Source: an uncultured Bacilli bacterium
GTDB lineage: Bacteria > Bacillota_I > Bacilli_A > RF39 > UBA660
NCBI GenBank assembly: GCA_934097015.1
Contig: CAKONF010000001.1
Coordinates: forward strand, 115,114-179,113
Reading direction: 5' to 3'
Length of the DNA: 64,000 bases
Shown: positions 51,198 through 60,813 of the stretch, piece by piece
How positions within the stretch are numbered: the first letter of the stretch is position 1
Layout of the letters: every line of letters starts with the position of its first letter
Translations under genes and position numbers: made by a program
The notes under the pieces: generated by a model
Database searches by the model: none
Seen by the model: the letters and a program-made list of their open reading frames with translations, nothing else
Told to the model about the DNA's origin: nothing

Positions 51198-52775
51198 GTG
51201 AAGCAAAATATGAGTAGAAATCAACGTATAATAATAAGTATAACAGGAATAGTTTTGGTAATGTTAATATTGATAGGTTTAACTTACGCATACTTTTTAA
51301 CAAGAATAAATGGAAATACAAATGATAAAAGTATAAGTGTTACGACAGCAAACTTAGAATTAAAATATGATGATATAGAACAAGTATTAATAAGTGAAGA
51401 AAATGTTGAACCAGGTAAAACATGGACTAAAAAATTTAGTGCAACAAATACAGGAAGTAAAAAAGTAGAGTCATATGGAGTTGCACTAGAGAATGTAATA
51501 AATACATTAAAAAGAACAGAAGATTTAGTATATACATTAAATTGTACTAGTAGTTTAGGAACTAATTGTAATAAAGTAGAAGATGAACAAGAGTTTCCAA
51601 CAATGGGTAAAATAATTGTTACTAATTCAATAGAATCAAAAGAAGTACAAAGTTATGAGTTAACCATTACATATAAAGAACAAAATATAGATCAAAGTGT
51701 AGATATGAATAAACAGTTTAGTGCAAAAGTGAACATAGTAAATCCAAGCACATTTAATCCATATGTTGGTTCAATGTTAAATAGTGTAATAATTGGAAGT
51801 GCAAAAAATGCAAGTGAAGAAAGTGACGCAACAAGAACAACATTAGGTAGTGAAGTGACTGAATTCACATCAATATCAGGAGAGAATGAAAGAGTGTTAA
51901 ATAATGCACCAGATGATTATGGAACAAGTTATTATTATAGAGGAAATGTATTAGACAATTATGTATCATTTGCGGATAAAACGTGGAGAATTGTTAGAAT
52001 AAATGGCGATGGATCTGTTAGACTTGTGCTTGATGATGTTGTGAGTAATAGTGGGATACAATTTAATAATAAATGTTATGATAATGCGTGTATAGGGTAT
52101 ATGTATGGAACAGTAGGAAGTACCACATATGATGCAACACACGAGAATATTAATGATAGTACAATAAAAATTGCAGTAGATAAGTGGTATGAAGATAATA
52201 TAAAAACAAATTATGCAAATTATTTACAGGATACATTATTTTGTAATGATAAAACACTTGCTTCAAATGGAATAGGTGAAATAGAAACACAATTGGGTTA
52301 TGGAGAAAACAAAACATATTATTCATCAGCAGAGAGATTACAATATAGTACAGGAACAACAAGTATCACAACATCAAAACCAACATTTAAATGTGCAGAA
52401 AATGCAAAAGATACATATTCAAGGTTTACAGTAAATGAAACAACATTATTAAATGGGAATAAAACAAATGGAGATTTAACATATCCAATAGGACTTTTAA
52501 CAGCAGATGAAGTAGCATATGCGGGAGCATATAAAAGTGAGCAATTAAATCAATATTATTATTTAAGTTTATCACCAAGAGCTAATTGGTGGTTAATGAC
52601 TCCTAAAGAATATAATGTTGAATCGTTTCAATGGTATGTTTATGCTTTTGCTATCAGAGATACTATGGTTTCCGACTTTTCTGGTTTTCGACCTAGTATC
52701 AATCTAAAGATTAATATATTGGTAAGTGAGGGAACTGGAACAAAAGAAAATCCATACACTTTAAAATTAAGTTAA
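51198..52775 (+). CDS. TasA/camelysin-like surface protein with variable C-terminus, second copy
   Basis: The 525-residue close paralog of the protein at 7811 has the same membrane segment, camelysin-like domain (EPGKTWTKKFSATNTGSKKV) and middle domain (TWRIVRINGDGSVRLVLDD). It diverges in the last block, NWWLMTPKEYNVESFQWYVY ending FRPSINLK. The variable block is 4 codons shorter than in the first copy and is not a direct product of the template at 9510. The start is uncertain: GTG at 51198 lies 3 bases after AAAGGA, and an ATG follows at 51210. A GC-rich hairpin lies downstream as in the first copy. Confidence 0.83.
   Translation: MKQNMSRNQRIIISITGIVLVMLILIGLTYAYFLTRINGNTNDKSISVTTANLELKYDDIEQVLISEENVEPGKTWTKKFSATNTGSKKVESYGVALENVINTLKRTEDLVYTLNCTSSLGTNCNKVEDEQEFPTMGKIIVTNSIESKEVQSYELTITYKEQNIDQSVDMNKQFSAKVNIVNPSTFNPYVGSMLNSVIIGSAKNASEESDATRTTLGSEVTEFTSISGENERVLNNAPDDYGTSYYYRGNVLDNYVSFADKTWRIVRINGDGSVRLVLDDVVSNSGIQFNNKCYDNACIGYMYGTVGSTTYDATHENINDSTIKIAVDKWYEDNIKTNYANYLQDTLFCNDKTLASNGIGEIETQLGYGENKTYYSSAERLQYSTGTTSITTSKPTFKCAENAKDTYSRFTVNETTLLNGNKTNGDLTYPIGLLTADEVAYAGAYKSEQLNQYYYLSLSPRANWWLMTPKEYNVESFQWYVYAFAIRDTMVSDFSGFRPSINLKINILVSEGTGTKENPYTLKLS
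52581..52696 (+). repeat. DGR-type variable region of the second paralog (VR2)
   Basis: This 116-base block runs from GCTAATTGGTGG to TTTTCGACCTAG, the same borders as VR1 and the template repeat (IMH-like end TTTTCG.CCTAG). Its interior differs from both in sequence and by a 12-base length change, so it derives from another template or has drifted. Confidence 0.6.
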
Positions 52776-52821
52776 GACATAAATAAAGTATTCAACCAAA
52801 AGGAAAATGCTTTTTGAGGGC

Positions 52822-52852
52822 ACATCTAACGGCGAAATCGCGCCGTAGATGT
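52822..52852 (+). other. GC-rich hairpin downstream of VR2
   Basis: ACATCTA and TAGATGT enclose GGCGAAATCGCGCC, 126 bases after VR2. Sequence and spacing match the hairpin at 9452. The flanks also match: TGCTTTTTGAGGG before it and GTGTGGGT after it. Confidence 0.65.
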
Positions 52853-52945
52853 GTGGGTTTATATTTATAAAATTTATATTTAAATTAAGTTAGGGTTTCT
52901 AACTTTTTTTGTTTTTTGTGTCAAATTTGTGTAAAATTTTAATGA

Positions 52946-52952
52946 TTCGACA
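52946..52952. promoter_or_regulatory. Candidate Spo0A box upstream of spo0A
   Basis: TTCGACA is the complement of the Spo0A-box core TGTCGAA, 113 bases before the spo0A ATG. Autoregulation of spo0A is known in Bacillus. A 7-base match is weak on its own. The rest of 52776-53064 holds the VR2 hairpin and an AT-rich promoter region (TATAAT near 53025-53030). Confidence 0.4.
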
Positions 52953-53064
52953 ATATGTGACAATACTTTACAAATTTTTACATTTGTTTACAATTTATTT
53001 TCTTTATATTTGTCACTTTATGTTGTATAATTAATTTGCGTGAAGTTATTAGAGGGAGAAAATT

Positions 53065-53814
53065 ATGAAAAATAAAGTACGTGTATTATTAGTTGATTCT
53101 GATATAGAACAACTAAGAAGTATCGAGAAGTATTTTAGTAGTCACGCAGTAATTGATGTTGTAAAAACTTTTAATGATGGAGTAGTAGCTAGCGATTATA
53201 TTAAATCTCATATAAATGATTTTGATATAGTTGTTATGGATATAATACTTCCTAATAAAGATGGTATTAGTATTATAAGAAATATAAGAGATAAGAGTTT
53301 AGAAAAAGGTATTGTTGTATTAACTGGATATAATTCTTTAGATCTTGTTAAACAAGTTAATTTGTTGAATGTTAATTATTTTATGTTAAAACCAATTAGT
53401 TTAAGAGATTTAGAATATCAATTATTAAATATAGATACTAGAAAATTATCTATATTAGATTATAATAAAGGTTTAGAAAGAGATATTTCTGATTTATTGC
53501 ATTTATTAGGTGTTCCATCTCATGTAAAGGGTTATGAATATATAAGAGAAGGTATAGGACTTATGTATAGTAATCCATCTATGTTGGGTGCTATAACAAA
53601 AGAAATGTATCCTGAAATTGCGATTAAATATAATACTACAAGTAGTAGAGTTGAACGAGCAATTAGACATGCTATTGAAATTAGTTGGAATAGAGGAGAT
53701 TATGACTTGATGGAAGATATTTTTGGAAATAGTGTTGACGTTGATAGATCTAGACCTACTAATAGTGAATTTATTGCAACTTTAGCAGATAAATTAAGAT
53801 TGAGAAATAGATGA
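53065..53814 (+). CDS. spo0A: Sporulation master regulator Spo0A
   Basis: The 249-residue response regulator has a receiver domain (about 5-120) with an acidic N-terminal pocket (LLVDSD), phospho-aspartate in VVMDIILPNKDG, switch threonine in VVLTGYN and lysine in FMLKP. The C-terminal Spo0A DNA-binding domain is highly characteristic: HLLGVPSHVKGYEYIREGIG, TTSSRVERAIRHAIEISWNR and RPTNSEFIATLADKLRL. All phosphorelay residues appear intact. In Bacillota it directs entry into sporulation. AGAGGGAG precedes the ATG. Confidence 0.95.
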   Translation: MKNKVRVLLVDSDIEQLRSIEKYFSSHAVIDVVKTFNDGVVASDYIKSHINDFDIVVMDIILPNKDGISIIRNIRDKSLEKGIVVLTGYNSLDLVKQVNLLNVNYFMLKPISLRDLEYQLLNIDTRKLSILDYNKGLERDISDLLHLLGVPSHVKGYEYIREGIGLMYSNPSMLGAITKEMYPEIAIKYNTTSSRVERAIRHAIEISWNRGDYDLMEDIFGNSVDVDRSRPTNSEFIATLADKLRLRNR

Positions 53815-53871
53815 ATAAAATATAAATTTTATCCTCATTATATACATAAGATATATAAGGAGGATTTTTTA

Positions 53872-55731
53872 ATGAATAAAAATACTAAAGATTGTATAAA
53901 TGAGTATATGAAACTTGCAGAAAAAGAGATGTTAAAGTTAAATCATCCATATGTTGGTAGTGAACATATGATACTAGCACTTCTTAAAAATGATGATATT
54001 AAAGAAATATGTGATTGTTATGATTTAACATATGATATTTTTAAAGATGAATTAATTGATGTTATTGGTAAATCGAATGTAAAGACGACAACTATTTTAC
54101 ATACTCCTTTGTTAAAAAGTATAATTAATGATGCTAAAAAAGATGCAAAAGAAAATAATGATGGTGTCGTTACACCTAATCATATTATGATTAGTATTCT
54201 TGAAAGTGGAGATGGTATTGGTGTTAGAGTACTTTTAAGTTTGGGAATAGATTTAGAGGGAATATATAAAGATTTAAAAAGAAGTTATAATCCTATATTT
54301 AATGAAATTAAAAAATATGGTTATGATTTGAGTGATAATGATACTAAACTTATTGGAAGAGAAAAAGAAATTGATGAAATAATAGAAGTATTACTTAGAA
54401 AAAATAAAAATAATCCTTTGTTAGTAGGAGATGCTGGTGTTGGTAAAACAGCAATAGTTGAGGAACTTGCTAATAGAATTAAAAATGGGGTATATAATAA
54501 ATTTAAAGGTTATAAAATTTTTTGCTTAGATATGTCACTTTTATTATCTGGTTCTAAATATAGAGGAGATTTTGAAGAAAGACTTAATACTGTTATTAAA
54601 GAAGTGATTGACAGTGGTAAAACAATTTTATTTATTGATGAAGTGCATACTATTATGCATGCTGGTGGTAGTGAAGGTGCAATTGATGCTTCTAATATAT
54701 TAAAACCATATTTATGTAAAGATAAGTTAAAAATTATTGGAGCTACTACTAAAGAAGAATATGAAAAATATATTTGTAAAGATAAAGCTTTAGTTAGAAG
54801 ATTTGATGTTATTACAATAAATGAACCTAATATTGAAGATACTAAAGATATTTTATATAAAATAAAAGATAAATATAAAAATTATCATGAAGTTAATATA
54901 ACTAAGAGTAATATAGATATGATTGTTAGTTATAGTGATAAGTTTCTATCTAATAAAAAAAATCCAGATAAATCAATTGATCTTTTAGATAGTGTATGTT
55001 CTTATGTTAAAAATAATGGTAAAAATAAAATAATAAAGAAAGATATAGAAAGTGTAGTTAGTAGAAAAATTAATAGAAGTTTAATATATGATAAAAATAA
55101 TATTATTAAAAATATTAAAACTAGAGTTTATGGACAAGATGATGTTATAGAAAATATTTTTGATATACTTAATAAAGATGGTTTTAAATGTATTTTATTA
55201 TCAGGTGGTATAGGTGTGGGGAAGAGTTTATGTGTTAAAGAAATTGCTAGTGAAATGAATGTTAATTTTATTTCTATAGATATGAGTTTGTTTAGTAATA
55301 GTTATAATGTTAGTAATATATATAATGGTGAAGATAGTATATATAATAGAATTAAAGATGATAGTATTATATTATTTGATAATATAGAAAAAGCTAATGT
55401 ATGTGTTATAGATAGTATTATGAAAATTATTGAAGATAGAAAAATAAAAGATAAAAAAATAAATAATTGTGTTATATTTTTAAGTGCTACTGAAACTATA
55501 AAATATGGTATAGGTTTTAGTAAAAATGTTGATGTTATTAAATATAATAATAGAAGGGTTATTGATAATGTTGATTATGTAATTAATTTTAATAATATAG
55601 ATAGTGATGCTATTGGTAAATATATTGAATATAATAATATAAAAGATTTTGATTATTCTAAATGTGATTATGTTAATTATGGTTTTAGAGGTGTTAAGAT
55701 AGCTATGAAAAGTAAGGATTTGATTAAATAA
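53872..55731 (+). CDS. Shortened ClpC-like AAA+ ATPase with inactive second ring
   Basis: The 619-residue protein has an N-terminal Clp repeat domain (about 1-145: HPYVGSEHMILALL). The first AAA+ domain is intact (Walker A GDAGVGKTA, Walker B ILFIDEVHT, arginine ALVRRFD). The second is degenerate (Walker A GGIGVGKS, Walker B IILFDNIEKA with the catalytic glutamate replaced by asparagine). ClpC is usually above 800 residues; here the middle/coiled-coil domain and the ClpP-binding loop are not recognisable. It may be an adaptor-type or disaggregase-like paralog. It lies 57 bases after spo0A with its own AGGAGG site. Confidence 0.82.
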   Translation: MNKNTKDCINEYMKLAEKEMLKLNHPYVGSEHMILALLKNDDIKEICDCYDLTYDIFKDELIDVIGKSNVKTTTILHTPLLKSIINDAKKDAKENNDGVVTPNHIMISILESGDGIGVRVLLSLGIDLEGIYKDLKRSYNPIFNEIKKYGYDLSDNDTKLIGREKEIDEIIEVLLRKNKNNPLLVGDAGVGKTAIVEELANRIKNGVYNKFKGYKIFCLDMSLLLSGSKYRGDFEERLNTVIKEVIDSGKTILFIDEVHTIMHAGGSEGAIDASNILKPYLCKDKLKIIGATTKEEYEKYICKDKALVRRFDVITINEPNIEDTKDILYKIKDKYKNYHEVNITKSNIDMIVSYSDKFLSNKKNPDKSIDLLDSVCSYVKNNGKNKIIKKDIESVVSRKINRSLIYDKNNIIKNIKTRVYGQDDVIENIFDILNKDGFKCILLSGGIGVGKSLCVKEIASEMNVNFISIDMSLFSNSYNVSNIYNGEDSIYNRIKDDSIILFDNIEKANVCVIDSIMKIIEDRKIKDKKINNCVIFLSATETIKYGIGFSKNVDVIKYNNRRVIDNVDYVINFNNIDSDAIGKYIEYNNIKDFDYSKCDYVNYGFRGVKIAMKSKDLIK

Positions 55732-55756
55732 ATTACATCTATTGGTGTAATTTTTT
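55731..55756 (+). terminator. Rho-independent terminator
   Basis: AATTACA and TGTAATT pair around 8 bases, followed by Ts. Confidence 0.75.
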
Positions 55757-55807
55757 CATATTAAATTCATATAAAATATGATAGAATAGTTTTAAGGAGA
55801 TGGGAAT

Positions 55808-57199
55808 ATGAAATTTTATAATAGTTTAACTAGAAATGTTGATGAATTTGTTCCTAGAGATAAAAATGTAGTGACGATGTATACATGTGGTCCTACTGTT
55901 TATCATTATGCTCATATTGGTAATTTAAGAACATATATAATGGAAGATATTTTGGAAAAGAGTTTAGAATATTTAGGTTATAATGTTAAGAGGGTTATGA
56001 ATATTACTGATGTTGGACATTTATCAAGTGATGCTGATACTGGTGAAGATAAAATGCTTAAGGGTGCTAAAAGAGAACATAAAAGTGTAATGGAAATTGC
56101 AAAGTATTATACAGAATGTTTTAAAAGTGATTGTAATTCTTTAAATATTAAATGGCCTAGTATAGTTGTACCAGCTACTAGTATGATAAATGAATATATT
56201 GAGTTTATTAAAGTTTTAGAAGAAAAAGGATATACTTATTTTAGTGGTGGTAATGTTTATTTTGATACATCTAAATTAGATAAGTATTATGTTTTAACTA
56301 ATAATAATGAGAGTGATTTAATAAATGCTGTTAGAGATGATGTAGAAGTAGATAAAAATAAAAAAAATAGTATAGATTTTGTTTTATGGTTTACTAAATC
56401 TAAATTTGATAGTCAAGAATTAAAGTGGGATAGTCCATGGGGTGTAGGTTATCCAGGATGGCATATTGAATGTAGTGTTATTAGCTTTAAAAATTTAGGT
56501 GAATATTTAGATATTCATTGTGGTGGTGTTGATAATAAATTTCCTCATCATACTAATGAAATAGCTCAAACTGAAAGTTATACTGGACATAAATGGTGTA
56601 ATTATTGGTTTCATCCAGAACATTTAAATGATGAAAGTGGAAAAATGAGTAAAAGTAAGGGAGAGTTTTTAACTATTTCTTTATTAAAAGAAAAGGGATA
56701 TAATCCTTTAAGTTATAGATTTATGACATTAAATAGTCATTATAGAAAACAGCTTGTGTTTAGTTATGATAATTTGGATCAAAGTGAAAATGCTTATAAA
56801 AAATTATTAAATAAGATTAATAATATTTCTGATGAAGGAAAATTTGATAAAGAAATTTTTGAAAAAAATAATGATAGTTTTAAGAAATGTATTAGTGAAG
56901 ATTTAAATACTAGTAATGCTATTACTGTTTTATATGATTTATTAAAAGATAATGATGTAAATGGTAAAACTAAATTAGAACTTATAAAATCATTTGATAA
57001 AGTTTTAAGTTTAGATTTAATTAAAGACAATGTTGTTAGTGATAAACATGATTATATAATGTCTAAGATTGAAATTAGAAATAATGCTAAAAAGAATAAG
57101 GATTATGAACTTGCTGATAAAATAAGAAATGAACTTTTAGATGAAGGAATAGTTTTAGTAGATACTAGAGAAGGTACTACTTATAAAATGGAGGATTAG
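55808..57199 (+). CDS. cysS: Cysteinyl-tRNA synthetase
   Basis: The 463-residue class I synthetase has the HIGH-type motif in YHYAHIGNLRTYIMEDIL, zinc ligands (CGP, GWHIECS, HTNEIAQ region), IHCGGVDNKFPHHTNE and the KMSKS loop in ESGKMSKSKGEFLTI. A C-terminal helical DALR-type domain follows. Length is normal. The zinc peptidase gene starts 3 bases after its stop, so they form a transcription unit. Confidence 0.97.
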   Translation: MKFYNSLTRNVDEFVPRDKNVVTMYTCGPTVYHYAHIGNLRTYIMEDILEKSLEYLGYNVKRVMNITDVGHLSSDADTGEDKMLKGAKREHKSVMEIAKYYTECFKSDCNSLNIKWPSIVVPATSMINEYIEFIKVLEEKGYTYFSGGNVYFDTSKLDKYYVLTNNNESDLINAVRDDVEVDKNKKNSIDFVLWFTKSKFDSQELKWDSPWGVGYPGWHIECSVISFKNLGEYLDIHCGGVDNKFPHHTNEIAQTESYTGHKWCNYWFHPEHLNDESGKMSKSKGEFLTISLLKEKGYNPLSYRFMTLNSHYRKQLVFSYDNLDQSENAYKKLLNKINNISDEGKFDKEIFEKNNDSFKKCISEDLNTSNAITVLYDLLKDNDVNGKTKLELIKSFDKVLSLDLIKDNVVSDKHDYIMSKIEIRNNAKKNKDYELADKIRNELLDEGIVLVDTREGTTYKMED

Positions 57200-57201
57200 T
57201 T

Positions 57202-57873
57202 ATGGATAATTTTGCTTTATATTTACTTGCTTTGATTATACCTTTAATTGCTCAAATATATATTAATGTTTGTCATGATAAGTATAGAAGAATTGAGAAT
57301 AAGAAAAAATTAACTGGTTTTGAAGTTGCTAGAAAAATATTAGATGCTAATGGACTTCAAGATGTATATATTGTTGAAACAAAAGGTAATTTGACAGATC
57401 ATTATGATCCTAGACGTAAAACAGTTAAATTAAGTAATGACGTTTTTCATGGTGATAGTATTGCTAGTATGGCAGTTGCTGCTCATGAATGTGGTCATGC
57501 TATACAAGATAAAGAAGGCTATATATTCATGAAAGTGCGAAGTTTTATTTTTCCAATAGTTAGTTTTGGTACTAAAATTGCTTATGTTATATTGTTAATT
57601 GGTTTACTTGCTGATTTAATGAATTTGGTTTGGGCTGGTATCTTATTGGTTGGTTTGGGACTTGTTTTTCAACTTATTACATTACCAGTAGAGATTAATG
57701 CTAGTAAAAGAGCGATGGTGGAGTTAGAAAATAATGTTGGTGCTTTAGATAGTGACATTGATGGAACTAAAACAATGTTAACTGCTGCTGCCTTAACTTA
57801 CGTTGCTGGAGTATTATCTAGTGCATTAGAAATTTTAAGATTAATAATGATTTTTTCAAATGATAGAAATTAA
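57202..57873 (+). CDS. YugP-type membrane zinc metallopeptidase
   Basis: The 223-residue protein belongs to the neutral zinc metallopeptidase family PF04298. It has an N-terminal membrane segment, DHYDPRRKTVKLSNDVFHG, the HExxH motif in AVAAHECGHAIQDKEGY and several C-terminal membrane segments (about 120-170 and 190-215). Substrates are unknown. GGAGGATTAG lies in the last codons of cysS. A bidirectional terminator follows. Confidence 0.88.
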   Translation: MDNFALYLLALIIPLIAQIYINVCHDKYRRIENKKKLTGFEVARKILDANGLQDVYIVETKGNLTDHYDPRRKTVKLSNDVFHGDSIASMAVAAHECGHAIQDKEGYIFMKVRSFIFPIVSFGTKIAYVILLIGLLADLMNLVWAGILLVGLGLVFQLITLPVEINASKRAMVELENNVGALDSDIDGTKTMLTAAALTYVAGVLSSALEILRLIMIFSNDRN

Positions 57874-57901
57874 AAAATGAAGTTGTGTTCTTCATTTTTA
57901 T
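57872..57901. terminator. Bidirectional terminator between convergent genes
   Basis: AAAAATGAAG and CTTCATTTTT pair around 7 bases, with T-runs on both strands. It lies between the peptidase gene and uvrB. Confidence 0.85.
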
Positions 57902-59844
57902 TTTGCTTTTAATTCAAATAATATATCTCTTAATTCCATTGCTCTTTCAAAGTCCATATTTTTTGCTGCTTCTTTCATTTCATTTTCAATATTTATTAAC
58001 ATTTCTGTTTTTTCTTTTTTAGACAGTTTTACATCTTCTACTTTTTCTTCTATTTCGTTAGATATTACTTCTTTGATTGATTTTATTATTGTTTTTGGAA
58101 TTATATTATGTTCTTTGTTATATTGATCTTGTATATTTCTTCTTCTTTCTGTTTCTTTGATACTTAAATCCATTGCTTCGCTGATTTTATCAGCATACAT
58201 TATAACATGACCATGTTCGTTTCTAGCACATCTTCCTATTGTTTGAATTAAACTTCTTTCGCTTCTTAAGAAACCTTGTTTATCGGCATCCATTATAGCA
58301 ATTAAACTCACTTCTGGAATATCAATTCCTTCTCTTAATAAATTTATTCCTACAACTACATCGTATGTACCTAGTCTTAATTCTCTTATTATTTTTAATC
58401 TTTCTAATGTTTTTACTTCACTGTGTAAATATGCAACTTTTATACCAACACCTTTCAAATAATTAGTTAACTCTTCAGCCATTCTAATAGTTAGAGTAGT
58501 AATTAATATTCTTTCATTAATTTCTTTACGTTTATTAATTTCACCTATTAAATCATCTATTTGGCCTTCAGTTTTTCTTACTTCAATAGTTGGATCTAAA
58601 AGCCCAGTAGGTCTTATTATTTGTTCTACATAATTATTATTAACTAATTGTAATTCATAATCTCCAGGAGTTGCGGAAACGTATATAGCTTGATTAATTT
58701 TATTTCTAAATTCATCAAATTTAAGTGGTCTGTTATCAAGTGCACTAGGTAATCTAAAACCGTAATCAACTAGTGTTTGTTTTCTCATTCTGTCTCCATT
58801 ATACATACCTCTTATTTGTGGTATTGTTACGTGTGATTCATCAATTACTAATAAATAATCTTTTGGAAAGAAGTCTAACAAACAGTTTGGTGTTTCACCT
58901 TCATCTCTAAGTGAAATATGTCTTGAATAATTTTCTACTCCATGACAAAATCCTGTTTCTTTTAACATTTCTATATCATATAGTGTTCTTTCTCTTAGTC
59001 TTTGTTCTTCTATGAATTTATTGTTTTCTTTGAAATATTTTAGTCTTTCATCTAATTCTTCTTCTATTCTTTTAATAGATTCTTTTAATTTATCTTCACT
59101 AGTGACGAAATGACTTGCAGGAAATATTGTTATGCTTTTTTTGTTTTGTTTAACTATACCAGTTAATACATCAAATTCACATATTCTATCTATTTCATCA
59201 CCAAATAATTCTATTCTAATTCCATTTTTCTTTTCTGAGATAGGTATTATTTCAATAATGTCTCCATTAACTCTAAATGTTCCTCTATGAAAGTCTATTT
59301 GATTTCTTTCATAAGTCATGTCTATTAATTTTTTTAATATTTCATCTCTTTTAATTATATCTCCGATGTTTAATATTAACATTTTTTCTTTATAATCTTC
59401 TACATCACCGATACCATATATGCAAGACACACTGGCAACTACTATTGTATCTCTGTTGTTTAAAAGTGATGCTGTTGCACTATGTCTTAATTCATCAATT
59501 TCATCATTAATACTTGCATCTTTTTCTATATAAGTATCACTAGATGGAACATATGCTTCTGGTTGATAATAATCGTAATAACTAACAAAGTATTCTACAT
59601 GGTTGTTTGGAAACAATTCTTTTAATTCACTATAAAGTTGACCTGCTAATGTTTTGTTATGTGCTAAAACTAATGTAGGTTTGTTAACTTTATTAATAAC
59701 ATTTGCAATAGTGAATGTTTTACCTGTACCAGTTGCTCCTAATAATACTTGATCTTTTTTTCCATTATTAATACCATTTGTTAGTTCTTCTATAGCATTT
59801 GGTTGATCTCCATTTGGTGTATAATTTGATACTAAATTAAACAT
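57898..59844 (-). CDS. uvrB: UvrABC excision nuclease subunit B
   Basis: The 648-residue damage-verification helicase of nucleotide excision repair has Walker A GATGTGKTF, the beta-hairpin region YFVSYYDYYQPEAYVPSSDT, helicase motifs FPKDYLLVIDESHVTIPQI and INLLREGIDIPEVSLI, an IQTIGRCARN arginine finger and a C-terminal UVR domain (NMDFERAMELRD). The ATG at 59844 is preferred because GAGGTG lies 6 bases upstream; a GTG three codons earlier overlaps it. No uvrA is in the window. Confidence 0.97.
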   Translation of the reverse strand: MFNLVSNYTPNGDQPNAIEELTNGINNGKKDQVLLGATGTGKTFTIANVINKVNKPTLVLAHNKTLAGQLYSELKELFPNNHVEYFVSYYDYYQPEAYVPSSDTYIEKDASINDEIDELRHSATASLLNNRDTIVVASVSCIYGIGDVEDYKEKMLILNIGDIIKRDEILKKLIDMTYERNQIDFHRGTFRVNGDIIEIIPISEKKNGIRIELFGDEIDRICEFDVLTGIVKQNKKSITIFPASHFVTSEDKLKESIKRIEEELDERLKYFKENNKFIEEQRLRERTLYDIEMLKETGFCHGVENYSRHISLRDEGETPNCLLDFFPKDYLLVIDESHVTIPQIRGMYNGDRMRKQTLVDYGFRLPSALDNRPLKFDEFRNKINQAIYVSATPGDYELQLVNNNYVEQIIRPTGLLDPTIEVRKTEGQIDDLIGEINKRKEINERILITTLTIRMAEELTNYLKGVGIKVAYLHSEVKTLERLKIIRELRLGTYDVVVGINLLREGIDIPEVSLIAIMDADKQGFLRSERSLIQTIGRCARNEHGHVIMYADKISEAMDLSIKETERRRNIQDQYNKEHNIIPKTIIKSIKEVISNEIEEKVEDVKLSKKEKTEMLINIENEMKEAAKNMDFERAMELRDILFELKAK

Positions 59845-59902
59845 TGTTTTCACCTCGTTTATTATTTTATAACAAATATAATAAAAAAACCACTAAAGTG
59901 AT

Positions 59903-60115
59903 TTATTTTGTTATTAATTTTAATATTTCATTTAATTCTTCTTCATTATCCATTGGATATAATTCATTATTAATTATTTTTCTTATTAAAATATCTTTAT
60001 TATCTAATTCATTTACTAAATATATATAATGGTTGTTTTTATAATCAATTTCATTAATTACTAAATAATCTTTATTATTTATAGTATAATAGTTAACTAG
60101 TATTTCATCTGACAT
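59903..60115 (-). CDS. DUF1292 (YrzB-like) protein, second copy
   Basis: The 70-residue acidic protein starts MSDEILVNYYTINNKDYLVI and continues YIYLVNELDNKDILIRKIIN, the DUF1292 pattern also seen at 47732. The ATG at 60115 follows GAGGTC; the frame opens further upstream inside the preceding gene. It overlaps the end of that gene by 11 bases, so translation is probably coupled. Function is unknown. Confidence 0.7.
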   Translation of the reverse strand: MSDEILVNYYTINNKDYLVINEIDYKNNHYIYLVNELDNKDILIRKIINNELYPMDNEEELNEILKLITK

Positions 60116-60725
60116 TTTTAAGACCTCGCTTTTCTTCAATGATTTTTTCTGCATTTGATTGTAGATTTTTTATATTATTAACATATCCAACTTCAACATT
60201 ATTTTCAAATTTATCTTTGTCTCCAATTTCATCTATGCCACCAGGATTTGATAAATAGTTTTTTCTTAAAAAATCTCCTTCATTAGTATATCCGATTGTA
60301 TTTAATACTTTATCAAAACTTCTAGTATCAGTTGTTTTTGATATACCATATAATGCTTCATTTTGTTTAAAATTATCTTTTTCCATTAATGTTAATAAAT
60401 TACTGATTTTATTTTCATCTTTATCTAATATTGCTATATTGTTATTTTTATCTATTTCATATTCTAGTTGACATTGTTCTATATAGTATACAATTTTTTT
60501 ACTCATATAATCATTAGCTTTAGATAAATCTATTCTTCTTTCAATAGGAGCTTTAAATTTTGCTCCAGCAATTATAACTATAATTATTATTGAATTACGT
60601 ACAATAGTCTTATAATTTATTTTTAATACTTTTTTTCTTTTCCTTGTATTTGGTGATGGTTTTGCACCATCAGTGGCAATATTATTTTTTTTAAGATTTT
60701 CATAATCTTCTTTAGTATAATTCAT
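60105..60725 (-). CDS. Hypothetical single-span membrane protein
   Basis: The 206-residue protein has a basic cytoplasmic N-terminus (PSPNTRKRKKVLKINYKTIV), one membrane segment (about 44-58, SIIIIVIIAGAKF) and an extracellular domain with a single cysteine. Late residues (NTIGYTNEGDFLRKNYLSNP) show no known motif. GAGGTG precedes the ATG. It is paired with a DUF1292 gene, as the membrane-anchored transglycosylase is at 47956, but the domains differ. Confidence 0.6.
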   Translation of the reverse strand: MNYTKEDYENLKKNNIATDGAKPSPNTRKRKKVLKINYKTIVRNSIIIIVIIAGAKFKAPIERRIDLSKANDYMSKKIVYYIEQCQLEYEIDKNNNIAILDKDENKISNLLTLMEKDNFKQNEALYGISKTTDTRSFDKVLNTIGYTNEGDFLRKNYLSNPGGIDEIGDKDKFENNVEVGYVNNIKNLQSNAEKIIEEKRGLKNVR

Positions 60726-60813
60726 AGAAACACCTCTATTAAAATTATAGAATATATATTTTGTTTAATCAAATTTAATCTAGTAAATTTGATTGTTTTT
60801 ACATATTATTTAC

